64,000 nt of DNA from Hyparrhenia diplandra (taxonomy: Eukaryota; Streptophyta; Magnoliopsida; Poales; Poaceae), in NCBI GenBank assembly GCA_015847255.1, contig JADLZK010004689.1, positions 248,001 through 312,000 of the forward strand. The letters are read 5' to 3'. This document shows positions 31,854-43,349 of this stretch, one piece after another. The notes beneath the pieces were generated by a model, which was not told where the DNA came from, did no database searches, and saw only the letters and a list, made by a program, of their open reading frames with translations. The position numbers and the translations under genes are program-made. Positions within the stretch are counted from its first letter, which is position 1. Every line of letters begins with the position of its first letter.

Positions 31854-33619
31854 TGATATGTCCGCTCACATGCAATGGCTTGAGATGTCGGGAGGGGCAC
31901 GGCGGGCTCTTGAAGATAGCATCTTGTACCCCAAACGCAAACTGCGCAGCGGCAACCTCATCATCTCCCCGCCCGATCACATAATAATCGGCGGAGAGAA
32001 AGATGGTGTTCATCTCGGCGTGTGGCGGTGAAGGCTCATAATCCACCAACTCTTCATCCTCAACGGCACTTCAATGCCAACCATGGCGGCGGCGGCGGCG
32101 GCAAAATCTCCAGTGCACTGCAGGACACATCCGAAACAAGAGAATCCGGTTCAACCGACTCGAAGTCGGTAAAACCGGGTTTGGGCAATAACGGCCCGTC
32201 AACCGTCTCGGTTGAGTTATCAACTTGCTCACTTAGCTTAGCTGTCCCATCCGCCCAGAAGTGCCAAAAAGATCAACTTTCGGTTCGGGCATCTCTTCCA
32301 CAAAGCTTGGGTGGTCTGCTCTTGAACTATTAACCGACTTCGACCGGTTAGCAATCGGTTGAGACGCGTCCTCTTGGCGGCGGCAATCAACTCGGCCTCT
32401 TTATTCTTGATTTCTTGCACAATCTACGGCAAGACCGGCCCTTCACCTTGTGCGGCAGCCAAACGCTTGAGCATCTTTTGTCTTGCTCGCGCTGAAGCTT
32501 CCTCTTTTGTGTCTTATCGATATTCACCAGGGCACCACTTGGGCGCAGGAAACGAGGATCCACAAACTTTTGCCTCTTACCTTGAGTTTCAAGCAACCTC
32601 CTTCATGACTTGATCTTGATCACTCTTGGGATGCTCTTGCTCCTCAATCACAATTGGTTTGCCGACATCACTTATAGGAGCTGTCATCGAACCGATAATG
32701 ATGGAAGGTGGAGGAGTAGCAAGCGGAGCGAGCTTCTCAATCATCTCTATCTTCTTGGGGATGTAGACTTGCTTCATAGGCGCCTTCCCGATTGTTGAGG
32801 CGTGAGAGTACGAGATGTGAGCTCCTCCTTCTTTCCCAAGACACCGCTAGAGCTCGATTGTGAACCCAATCGGCTAAAGACGGTAGACTTGACCACGTTT
32901 GCGGCACTTCCTTCCTTCATGGGACCCGAAGGATAGGGAACAAACACTCCCTTCGGTCCCCATTGTGGTGGTGGCGCCACTTGTGATAGTGGTGGCCCCA
33001 ACGGGTCATCCTTGGGCGTGCAACCTGCGAAGAAGAAGAAGCAATATTTGGAGGAGTCATAGCCACTTGCTTATTTCTCCCTTCATCACGCTTGGGAGGC
33101 GTAGACTCTCTCTTTTTGCTGACCGATTCTTGGAATCGGCCTTCTCTTTCTTGTACTTTGCCAAAAGTCTGTCAAATTCACATAAAGGCTTGATATGCTT
33201 CTTGACCTTTGGCTCATTAGTTTTCCAAACTCCAACCTCAGGCTTTTGTGGAACGAATGTCTTTATCGTATGCACGCCCGTGAGTGAGGGAGTTAGAATC
33301 CTCGAGCCGGTGACCCGACTAAGGTGGTCGGTTCAAGCGGCTTAGTTGGTGCCGGAGCTTGATCATCTTGGACGATTGCTTCAATCGGCCTAGCCGGTCT
33401 TGTCTGCGCGCCGCACGACCATCTAGCCATGCTTGACGCCGTAATGCTTGCGCCGAGCTAGCCACAATAGTAAGCTTTGTCTTGCCTTCTTCGATTTGGT
33501 TAACCAACACTTGCCGTCCCGAATTCTTAGGAACATTCGATGCGGGGACGAGGCTCACCAATGATCACGTTCTTGCCTTGAGTTGTAGCAGCTTGCTCGG
33601 GGACGGATCAAGATGGTAG

Positions 33620-35570
33620 GAGCCTTGACTTCAAGTGTTTCGGCCGGGCTTCTTAACTTCAACCACATGCATTGGAAAAGGGTTCTTATCAAGCTGCATG
33701 TCGGTAAGACTTAATCGGCCCTCATTAAGAGCCGATTGTACCTGCCGACGGAAAGCATGACAATCGTTAGTTGCATGAGAATAAGATTCATGATATTTGC
33801 AAAAAGCCTGTTTCTTCAACACATCTGCGAAGGCATAACATATTTAATCTTAATGTACCCGATTTTCAATAATTCATCGAATATTCGGTCACATTTAGAT
33901 GTATCAAAAGTAAACTTTATTTCCTCATTCGATTCCTATTAATCGGCTTGAGAGAAGGGCAAGTTACTTGTTTGTTTTCCTCGGCCACCTAATTTCAGCA
34001 GTCAATACCTCTTTGCTTTCATCATCCGATGAAGAATAACCATCAGTGCGTGCACATTGGCACGATGAGAGCGATATAGCTTTGTCACGAGAATCTTTAA
34101 GGCGCGATTCAACCGAAACGGCCCTCTCAATCAATTGATTCAAAGTATTAAATTGCTGGAACTCAAGTTTTTCTCTAATATTAGAACGCAAACCGGCAAA
34201 AGCAAAATCAACTAGGTCCCTTTCAGAAATATTAACATTAAAACAACGACTTCTAACTTCTCTATATCTCTTAAAGAAATCTAGAACAAGCTCATCACGT
34301 CCTTGTTTAACACATGTAAGGTGGGACAATCTAGTTTCTTGGACTCCAACATAAAAGTGTGCATGAAACTTTTCTTCTAAATCAGCCCAAGAATGAATGG
34401 AACAAGCAGGCAAAGTTGAAAACCATGAAAATGCGATTACCCAGTAAGTGACAAAGGAAAATTGCGAATTTTCATATACTCCCTAGTACTAGCAATTCCT
34501 AGGCTGTGCAAGGTACATACTAATATGTTCCATTGTAGTTTTATTATCATTACCGCTAAATTTCTGAAAATCAGGTACCTTCCACCCAGTAGGTGCATCT
34601 AGATAGTCAAAAGCAGAAGGGTACGGTTTTTGATAAGCAGTATTGACAGAATCAAGGCGAATCCCCAAATTTTTCTCCATTGTTCTAGAGAATTCCTCTT
34701 TGAATTGAGCTAAAATAGCTTCTATGCTATTGGGAAGCTGCCGTGTTTCTGCATTTACATCTTGATTATGCACATTATTCGGTGGCGGTTGCGGTATTGA
34801 TTTTTCCCTTGTAAGGAAACATTTGCCCCGAATTGTATGTAGGATTGGGGTTAAGATTCGGTAGTGGAACTTGCCCTCCCGCCGAATTTAGCATAGCATT
34901 ATGCACCCCTCGAATTTCTAGATGCCTCATGATCGGTTCTTAATGTGTGAGCCGATCTTTGTTGGCTAGAAGATGTACCAACTCCACCGGTACCGGTTCT
35001 AACGGCCGAAGCCATAGGAACCGATTGCGGTTGACTAGCATTAGCATGTAGAACCATATCCAGCGGCATGCCATATTGATATTGAGTTGTTGTTTGTGGC
35101 ACGGCAAATCGATGGTGACACTACGGAAGATTGAGGCACTACACCCGATTGTATGTTATCGGTTGAAGTTCCTTCTATGATTTTCAAGCGTTTATCTAAA
35201 GAGTTAATAATACCTTGAATCATATCTACTACTTGATATTTTGGTCTACTATCATCTTAGCAACACCATCATGCGTAACACCGGCATCACTATTAATAGG
35301 TTGGGCAACGGAATTACCTCTTGTGGTGGTGCGGAAAAGTTGGGAGGTTCATCGTAGACGGGATCCGTGTATTGGGTTACACGGTCTTGCCTATCCACGC
35401 GACAACTCTTGAAGAAGGCCTCATGTGCGGAATTCACCTTGTCCAAGAGCTTCTTCTTTAGATCTTCGGGAAGATCGTCAATGGACTTGGGACGCCGTAT
35501 GTTATCGGTGGAAATTTCCGCCAATGTGTTCTTGTCCTTATTCTTGCTAGCTTCATCACCGGAGCCATGA
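33620..35570 (-). pseudogene. Tat element gag
   Basis: Minus-strand segments in order: 35524-35252 with IDDLPEDLKKKLLDKVN; 34773-34489; 34413-33964 with the retrotransposon gag core (SWADLEEKFHAHFY, DFAFAGLRSNIREKLEF); and 33822-33631 with KYHESYSHATNDCHAFR, a Cys/His knuckle region. Gag packages the RNA. 31854-33620 is the spacer between gag and protease, with only short broken frames. Confidence 0.85.
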
Positions 35571-35606
35571 CACTAGCTTCAAACCGAGTTGACGTCTAGT
35601 CTTCTT

Positions 35607-35629
35607 CCCCGCCGAGTCGCCAAAAAGTA
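35607..35629 (-). promoter_or_regulatory. Primer binding site of the Tat element
   Basis: On the minus strand, directly after the LTR, TACTTTTTGGCGACTCGGCG resembles the TTTGGCGACTC primer site common in grass gypsy elements. Confidence 0.7.
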
Positions 35630-36584
35630 TGTTGACTTAAATTTAGGGCTTCACACCAACACACCGAGAGGGCCTTGGACGCCCAACGAAGGTTGCTAAA
35701 CAACCTAGTAGCGGCGAACACCGCAGCGTGATCACCCAAACCGATCTAGGGATCGGTAGGGGAAACGTAGAGCTTCGGTGGACGGCCGGAAGACCAACGA
35801 ACGCACCTCAGGGAAGACCCGCCGGGAGACGCGCAAGGGTTGTCCTAGGAGCAGCGGATGCGCCCTAGAACGCCCGGCGGAGAACACGGAGTTCGTCGTC
35901 GAACGCAGCAAGTTTAGGGTTTGGAAGAGATAAAAAGTTGAGAGATATGTTGTGTATAACGATTGGATGTAGATGGGATCAAATCGGCCATGAACCTCTT
36001 TATTATATAGAGGAGGGTGGTCTTATCCTTTTTAGGAAACCGCCCTTGGGCGTTTCCAAGCATCAAAACCCGACCTAAACACGATTGGAAACAAATCGGT
36101 TCGATCTCGTGACGGACACGGCTCTGCGTCGGGGTGACCGGACGCACGATCGTCTTGACGGACGCGCCCGATCGATGGGTCCGATCAAAATTCCAAGAAG
36201 GTTCGCGTAAGCCGACGCCAGCGATCCGGACCGGATCCCGGGACGGACGCTGGACCGACCCATGAGTGCGTCCGATCGACGTCCGAAATCAGCTGCTTCA
36301 CCGCTCGGCCGGACTCGGAGGCGGGTTTGGCCGACGCACCGGGCCATCGCTTCCGATCATTTTAACGAAAGGTCGCAAAACCGATCGCGGAGGCGCGATC
36401 TTGACCGGACGCCAGATCGACTCGGGACCGACGCTGGCAAGCTGAGTCCGTCGCATTCCGTAGAGCCTTTTTCGAACCTCTTCAAGAATTTGACTAAGTC
36501 CGGAAATTTGCGGTGACTTAGACCTCCAAAATATGGCTAAGTCCGGATTTTTACCGTGACTTAGACCACGCCATTTTGGGTGTC
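35630..36584 (-). repeat. 5' LTR of the Tat element
   Basis: Aligns with 26782-27590 from AATTTAGGGCTTCACACC to GACTTAGACCACGCCATTTT. It has an extra block at about 36370-36530 and many small differences, mostly in CG-rich stretches. Confidence 0.9.
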
Positions 36585-38180
36585 GTAAAAACAAAATCTT
36601 TTTCGATTGGTGTGAGTAAAAGATTTGCAAAATTAATAGTGCCATGGTCATACCCGTATGCCCAATTAAGGACAATGTGGCTTTACTAACTTGGGATGGG
36701 TTTATGCATCATATTTTGTTGTTTGTGCTTGGTTGCCGTGCGGCCGGTGAGTACGGGCTACTCACTTGAGTAGTCATGTATGGATCGAAATACCTCTACA
36801 CCCCATGTAAATTATGTTCAATGCCTCTACGCCCAAGGTAAGATGTGAGTTATGAGAGCATGATCGGACAACCGCAGGTCTAGGGGGTAAAAATAAAATG
36901 TTTTGAGAGCTCCGTGGTCGGGTAGTGCCCTATGTAGACTTGTGTATGGGTACACAGGTGTGCCTTAGGGCGTAAAATATGTTTTTCTTTTTAAGGTATG
37001 CGATGCCGTCGGGTGGACTCGACGAAAGCGGTATATGCAATTTAAATTCATGCATTGCATAACTATATTGTGGGCTGAAATGAATTGCAGGTACACTAAC
37101 TACGCAAATCGTGTAGACCAACTAGATGCGATTTATTTTCTTTTGAGAGAACGTTAGATGTGCCACCATTTATAACGAGTAGTATCTTATCTTTCCTATT
37201 CTGTGAGGACGTAAGATACGCTCATGCATCATGTCATTCATGCATCCGCATCAATAAAATGAGATAAAAGAATTTCTTTTCTTAGCTTTATTCCGTCTCT
37301 CCCCTTAGTGAGTACTTGTCCCTTTTTGTTAAACTAACCCATCTCGTTCTCAATCTCACACAATCTTCAAAATCTTGCTACAAATGGCTCCCACATACAA
37401 GGCAGACCGGATCTTCACTAGCATTAATCCTTTCATCCCTGCCCTACCTTATAGCTCGGTTGGAGAAGTTGGAATATCACCGATTATGAGCCGTCACTTG
37501 ATTTAAATTGCCAACAAAGATCTTGAGTACCTCGATAAGTTTGGATGTTGGAACGCTCAATGCCTTTCTATAGACAGACTACTTCCTGTTACCCCGGAAT
37601 AGACCTTTGTTCACCACTTGCCAATAGAAAGAAGTCAGAGATGGACCTCAAGATTTTGGAGAAGACAATGACAACAAGGACGTTAGTGATTCCCTATTGT
37701 CCCTAGGGGTTTCGTCATTGCAAACCGTTTCCTTATATCCCGCTAGCATTAGGTAGTATGTCTATCGTAAGGAGTAAAACTTTAGCCGCTGCCAGATATC
37801 TGTTCCTACCCTTCGTGTTCCAATTTTGGCAAGAGACAACTATCAACACAGAAGACCTTGAAACCACCAGACTCTACTGATGTCAATTGAGCACTTGATG
37901 AGTTTAATGAAAGAGTTCCATTTTGGTGAAGCAATGTGCGCAATTTTTGATATCATGGTCATGGTGACTATATCGAACCCGGGATTACGCGTACATCGGA
38001 TGGAGAAGTTGATTTGCTACATAATCCGTATCGACCATAATTATTGTGATGATGGGTGTGATGCCATTGGATTCATGGTTACCGTATTTGTTGAATGAAT
38101 TTATTATCGTAATAAATTCTGGCGTAACTTTAAATTCGAGCATTTACACCATATCAAAGATCATCCGAGAATTTTTATTG
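36585..38180 (+). other. Chromovirus leader between primer site and gag
   Basis: No conserved protein is visible. An ATG at 37384 opens MAPTYKADRIFTSINPFIPA, which ends after about 40 codons, and other short frames follow. This is probably the untranslated leader of the element, interrupted upstream by the Tat insertion. Confidence 0.5.
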
Positions 38181-39210
38181 GTTGGATTATGCGAGATGGT
38201 TAAAACACGCCTGTGCTTTGGAGGGAGCAACCAACCCTCCACCACCTCCTCCGTCAACGAGGGGACAGTTCTTTAACGAAGTTTTCGGGTGAGTTGCGCA
38301 ACATTTCGCGCAACACCGCATCAGGTGGAGGAGGAAATCGTAATGTTAATGCGTAAGATAGGCTCCAATCATACAAGGAATTCAAAAGAACCGATCCACC
38401 TAAGTTCACACATTCTAGTGAACCAAACGAAGCCGAAGAATGGATGAGTTCAGTTGAGGAGAAGTTCAGATTGTTGGATTTGACCGAGGTGCGTAAATGA
38501 ATATGCCGCTCATTTGCTTGAAGGACCTGCAGGAATTTGGTGGAGAAAATCATCGTGCCACCTACCCGCCTAATACTTCTATTACTCGGGGATATGTTCA
38601 CGGCAGCTTTCCGTGAAGCTTATATTCACCCTAGTGTGATTGCTATGAAATTGGCGAGAATTTATCAAGCTCAATCAAGATGACAAGACCATCACCAAGT
38701 ACCTTGAAGATTTCAATCGATTGTCCCGATATGCACCGGATATGGTGGATACCGAAGAGAAGAAAATAGCAAGCTTCGTAAGAGGGCTTAACCTTAAGAT
38801 GCGTAAGACTATTGGAGCCCCGTTTAGAAAGAGCTTCAATGAGTTCGTTAGTGACTGCTTGCTACAAGAGGAGAGCAACAACGCATATGTCGCTGCCAAA
38901 AGCAAGAAGAGACCAATTGAGTCTAGCTCAAGTCAGAACAAGATTCTGCTCATTAGTCATCCCAGCTCCTACCAACCAAATGCCCCACTTCAAGAAGAGT
39001 CACAGTGTGAGAACCCTTGCTTCAGGAAGGCTCATGTTACCCCTGCTTCGGGAGCAAGGACAGATGGTATTGATAGTGCTTCTACCCGAAACAAGTGCTA
39101 TAATTGTGGGACGCCAGGACATTTTTCCCGGTTTTGTCCACAACCCAAGAGTAACCAACCCTACAGGCAGAAAATTGGACAAGTGCACTCCACCAATATC
39201 GAAGAGAGTC
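38180..39210 (+). pseudogene. Chromovirus gag with CCHC zinc knuckle
   Basis: Scattered frames give EYAAHLLEGPAGIWWRK-like text (38495-38545) and then an open stretch from 38655: NQDDKTITKYLEDFNRLSRY, APDMVDTEEKKIASFVRGLN and FNEFVSDCLLQEESNNAYVA. NKCYNCGTPGHFSRFCPQPK at about 39090-39150 is the CCHC nucleic-acid-binding knuckle. Gag forms the particle and binds genomic RNA. The first half is broken by stops and frameshifts. Confidence 0.88.
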
Positions 39211-39224
39211 CGAATGAGAGTCTC

Positions 39225-39400
39225 AGAATGGGCTGGTACTTGCCTAGTCAACAACCACAATGCTGTGGTATTGTTTGACTCTGGATCGTCTCACTCTTTC
39301 ATGAGCCAAGCTTTTGCCCAAGAACATAATGAGCAGGAGCTGATCAATTCACCAGGGAAGTCGTCAGGAATGTACAGATTAAAGTTGGGGATTTAGAGAT
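39225..39400 (+). pseudogene. Chromovirus aspartic protease
   Basis: LVNNHNAVVLFDSGSSHSFM contains the DSG active site. It lies in a different frame from the CCHC knuckle, and the domain is cut by a stop near 39396. Between 39400 and 39620 the frame is broken. Confidence 0.8.
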
Positions 39401-39619
39401 TTTCACCTCCCCAATAGTATTGCCGTGGATCGAAGTTTGGATGTTATCTTGGGAATGAATTGGATGAAGACATGGGGAGTAATTATAGACACCCTGAATA
39501 GGGTAATCCTTTTTGAAAGATCCCCGTGATGGAAAGGAACATCGATAATTCTTCCCAAAACACCCAATCTAAATCGTGTCTCCGCCGCTCTACAAGTCAC
39601 CAGAATCTCAGATATACCA

Positions 39620-40503
39620 GTGGTATGTGAGTTTCCAGATGTCTTTCCAGAAGACTTACCAGGTTTACCACCAGATAGAGATGTAGAATTTGCCATAGAG
39701 CTTCTACCGGGGACAACACCAATCTCCAGAAGACCATATAGAATGCCGCCCCATGAGTTGGCCGAATTGAAGGTTCAAATTCAGGAGTTGCTGGATAAAG
39801 GTTTGATCGGACCAAGCTCATCACCATGGGGATGTCCTGCTCTCTTTGTGAAGAAGAAGGACCAATCTTTGAGAATGTGTGTGGATTACCGACCACTCAA
39901 TGCGGTGACAATTAAAAACAAGTATCCTTTGCCACGCATTGACATTCTCTTTGATCAATTGTCCAAGGCTAAGGTTTTCTCTAAGATCGATCTTCGTTCG
40001 GGTTACCATCGGATCAAGATTAGGCTACAAGATATTCCCAAGACGGCTTTTACTACAAAATATGGGTTGTATGAGTATCTTGTCATGTCCTTTGGCTTGA
40101 CAAATGCTCCGGCTCATTTTATGTGCCTAATGAATTCGGTATTCATGCCCGAGTTAGACAAATTCATGGTCGTGTTTATCGATGACATTTTGGTATACTC
40201 AATGAATGAAGAAGACCATGCAACGCATCTCGTAATTGTGTTAGCCAGGCTCGAGAGAACACAAATTGTATCTTGAATTTAGCAAATGTGAGTTTTGGTT
40301 AAAGAAGGTGCAATTTCTTGGACATTTATTATCGAGAAGATGGAATTTCAGTTGATCAAGCAAAGTTCGAGGAAGTCATGGATTGGAAGGCGCCACCCTG
40401 CATTACGGAGATTCGGAGTTTTCTTGGTTTAGCCGGGTACTATCGTCGATTTATGCCCGACTTTTCTAAGATCGCCAAGCCCATGACAAGATTGCCGCAG
40501 TAA
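39620..40503 (+). pseudogene. Chromovirus reverse transcriptase
   Basis: Begins EFPDVFPEDLPGLPPDRDVE, with LRMCVDYRPLNAVTIKNKYP and YGLYEYLVMSFGLTNAPAHF. The catalytic motif is VFIDDILVYS at about 40170-40205. After a frameshift near 40275 it continues as EIRSFLGLAGYYRRFMPDFS (40405-40470), the thumb/connection. The RT copies element RNA into DNA. The frame is open for 218 codons, then broken. It ends in LLTTAPS-like text at about 40580, where pol is interrupted. Confidence 0.93.
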
Positions 40504-40599
40504 AGATGAGAAGTTTGTGTGGACACCGAGTGTGAGACAACTTTTTCATACATTACGAGAGTTGTTAACAACCGCTCCAAGTGCTTCCATCACCCATGA

Positions 40600-41565
40600 A
40601 TCATCATAACTTTTTTTTTTTTTGGTGATGTAGCCCTCATGTTCTCGAGCGCCGCATGCCTCTTTGTTCTTCTTAATCGATCTCCACCGAAATGGTTAGC
40701 GACAAGAATACGAAGGTACATACTAACTTCATAACATGTTCTTGCTTTTATTAATAAGAAGAGAGAAAGACTTTTTGTGCTTTTTTTTTTACGATAGTCC
40801 AGGGTATCTCCCGGCAAGGCTTTCTTTATGGTCGTAAGCTTGACCATGGGAAAACATCTGCGGTGATGGTGGTGAAGTTCCCGGTTTCACCACTAAGAAT
40901 TTAGCATTACGCTCAGTTTCGCAAGGTTAGCGTCATCATGCTACTATGAGGCTTGCAAATCGTTCTCTTAAAAAGGTTTACAAAGAGAACCAAGAGATGG
41001 TTGTGATCTTCATTGAAGCACTCGGCTAGAAGCAAGACAAACTCAAGAAGATCCAAAGGTGAGCATGTAGGAAGTCTCAATTGACAACTTGTTATCCTCA
41101 AAAATAAATTTCCGCTTGGTCTCAAGAGTTGTCGCTTCATGCATGTCCATAGCACATGAGGTTTTATCCTCAAAAGATGTGACATGAAGGACGAACATTG
41201 AATCTTGACCATTGTCAAGAATAATGTTTTATCGGCCAGAGGGACATGACTTATGTTCGTGTGAGAGCGATGTGTGTTTTGTTTCACTAAGATGTGGAAA
41301 CAACTTGGGTGAAACGAGTAGAGTTATAGACATCGCCTCCTCGAACGTGTTTTGGTTGGGAAGATGCTTCGCCTTTAGGATGTCTAGGTGTGAGAGGTGG
41401 AAGCAATCTTTCCCAACTTCTCATCATGACTCCCCTCTATAGGTTTTTTTCGTGAAAAGGTTTTTTTTTAGAGGGTAGCCTATGAGAAGATTGAATCCAA
41501 GGATGGGATAGATATGGAGGTCTAAGTGCACCTCGAGTTACGAGGTTCTTTCGACATCCTTGAAT
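40600..41565 (-). other. Degraded Athila-like interior, no clear gene
   Basis: Downstream of gag on the minus strand. Frames are short and full of stops. 40615-40790 has T-rich tracts. Nothing from protease or RT is visible. Confidence 0.45.
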
Positions 41566-42250
41566 TCAATCGTGAACTCCGAAGGACGAAGCATTCCTTC
41601 CCGGTGTTCGTGGTTCGAGAGGGCTCAACGCCGATTCAAAGGTGGTACGGGGGAATGGCTCGACCGATGAGGGCTCCTCAACGCTTGACATGCCCTTAAT
41701 GTGGAGGGGAATATGTTCTACAATGGGAGAAGCGAGCTTCTCTAGGATGTTTTCAAGGGTTTTCCTATGTTCTGTGGTAGGTTTATGTACAAACGACCCT
41801 CCGACGATCATGTCAAGGCATAGGGCAGCATCTATGTCAAAACCCGCACAAAAGATATGCAAAAGCACACTATCTGTAATGACAAGTCTAGGCCAACATG
41901 TATAAACATTATAAACCCGGCCTAGGTCGCACCTATGGACTCCTTCTCATCCTACTTGAGATCGAGGATTGTCCTTGGTAGGCATTGATGGGGAAGAATG
42001 CTAGACAAAAATTGTCTTTTGAGTTCTTCTCAGTCCCCATTCAAACTTCCTACGATAATAGTGTACTATTGTTTTACTTTTCCGTATGAGGGAGAGTAGA
42101 AACAAATTTCACATGTGAATTTCTTGGATCATGCCAGAATCTTTGAAGCATGATTATAATTCCTCGAAATCTCGTAGGTGGCAACATAGATTTTCAAAAT
42201 GGTCACCAGAGATGGAGTGCCCGAACCAAAAGTTTTTTTTTTTAAATTAG
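41566..42250 (-). pseudogene. Athila-like gag relic
   Basis: Minus strand, broken frames. DFEEL.SCFKDSGMIQEIHM comes first, then GSLNGD.EELKRQFLSSILP. Next is EKESIGA, then the open part LLHIFCAGFDIDAALCLDMI followed by GGSFVHKPTTEHRKTLENIL. This order (a gag core ending in an all-helical block with GGSF) is typical of grass Athila/Tat gag. Several in-frame stops are present. Confidence 0.75.
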
Positions 42251-42474
42251 GGTGAGTTCTTAGCCGGATAAAAATTTTGGTTTTGAAAAAGATTATGGTT
42301 CTTGTGAACTCCCCATTGAAGCGTAAGGTTTTAAAATGGAGTAGGCTTCAATTTGAAAAAAGAAAACAAATAACTATTTTTGATTTTTTTGAATACAACA
42401 CACGGGTGCTCTAGGCTCGAGGAGAGAATTATGACTACCGTTCCCGACACAACAAACGCTTTTAAATGCTTGTT

Positions 42475-43349
42475 GACGTTTCTTAATGTATGCGTAAGAA
42501 TCGCAAGCGCACGGAATTGTTGTTATAGCATTTCACCCGGAAGTATTTAGGGTATCGTATTTCCACGAGGAATGGTTGTGTGACTTCTCTCGAATAGAGT
42601 CACCCTAGGATAACTATGGGTGGTGAGGTATCTTTATGGGCTCAAACTCTCTAGCAGGGGGATCACTTGGTCGTTATGTCCTCACTTCGGGCACCCAAGC
42701 ACGCCCAAACTGGGATGGAGACCGGCATTTAGCACCGCGCCACACCCGAACGTGGGGGGATTACAAGGGACGGACAAGGTCGTCACAACCCGACCGCCTA
42801 CCCCTCAACCGTGGGATGCGCCACAAAAAGATAGAAAACCCTTAGTCTAGACACCACGTCTACACTAGTGATTATTACTCCTCGGCGTGTTAACAAGGCT
42901 TACCCGTCCCCGGGTCCTTCTACGAGCACCGCCCCGAAGGAACGACTATCAATCCCGCAATTCTATAACTTGCCTAGATAATATGCTTAAGAGTAACAAG
43001 CTGAAAGAGGGACACAACCATTCTTACCCAAATGATTAGAAGGTTGTAGAGGTACAAAAGCGTGGTGGGTGCCGACAAGTCCCAAGACTCCGGCCACCCG
43101 AGATCCACAATGCAAGGGGGTACAGGGACTCCATGGAGAAGAGGCCAAGCCCTCTTCTAGCCTTCCCTCTCTCACTCTCCATTAGAACTAAGAGGAAGAA
43201 GAAGAAGAATAAGAGTGGAGTGGGAGCTTCTTCCTCTCTTCTACATTGTGGTTCTTCCTTGTGTTGTGTGGAATTGGTGTGTTTACAATGAAGAGAATGG
43301 CCTCTATTTATAGGAGAGGGGAGGAGAGGGCCATTGAAGGGTCGAGATG
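42475..43349 (-). repeat. Athila-like 5' LTR, 3' part
   Basis: On the minus strand it runs to ...CTTCCGGGTGAAATGC, then GTGCGCTTGCGATTC and ends near GTCAACA (42475). The same motifs close the LTR at 63830-63923. The sequence after the end, on the minus strand, shows a degraded primer site. Confidence 0.7.
43300..43318 (-). promoter_or_regulatory. TATA box of the Athila-like LTR
   Basis: CTATAAATAGAGGCC on the minus strand within the LTR, preceded by CT-rich sequence, as in an LTR promoter core. Confidence 0.6.

Larger units (their letters stand above)
26782..36584 (-). mobile_element. Ty3/gypsy element, Tat lineage, minus strand
   Basis: Direct repeats at 26782-27590 and 35630-36584 are its LTRs. 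Internal order on the minus strand is primer site, gag, protease, RT, RNase H, a second (archaeal-type) RNase H and integrase. The second RNase H defines the Tat lineage. It lies between the primer site and gag of the chromovirus. A matching target duplication was not found: the left flank is GAAGC, the right is GTAAA, and the right LTR lacks the terminal AACA. Every ORF is broken by stops or small indels. Confidence 0.88.
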
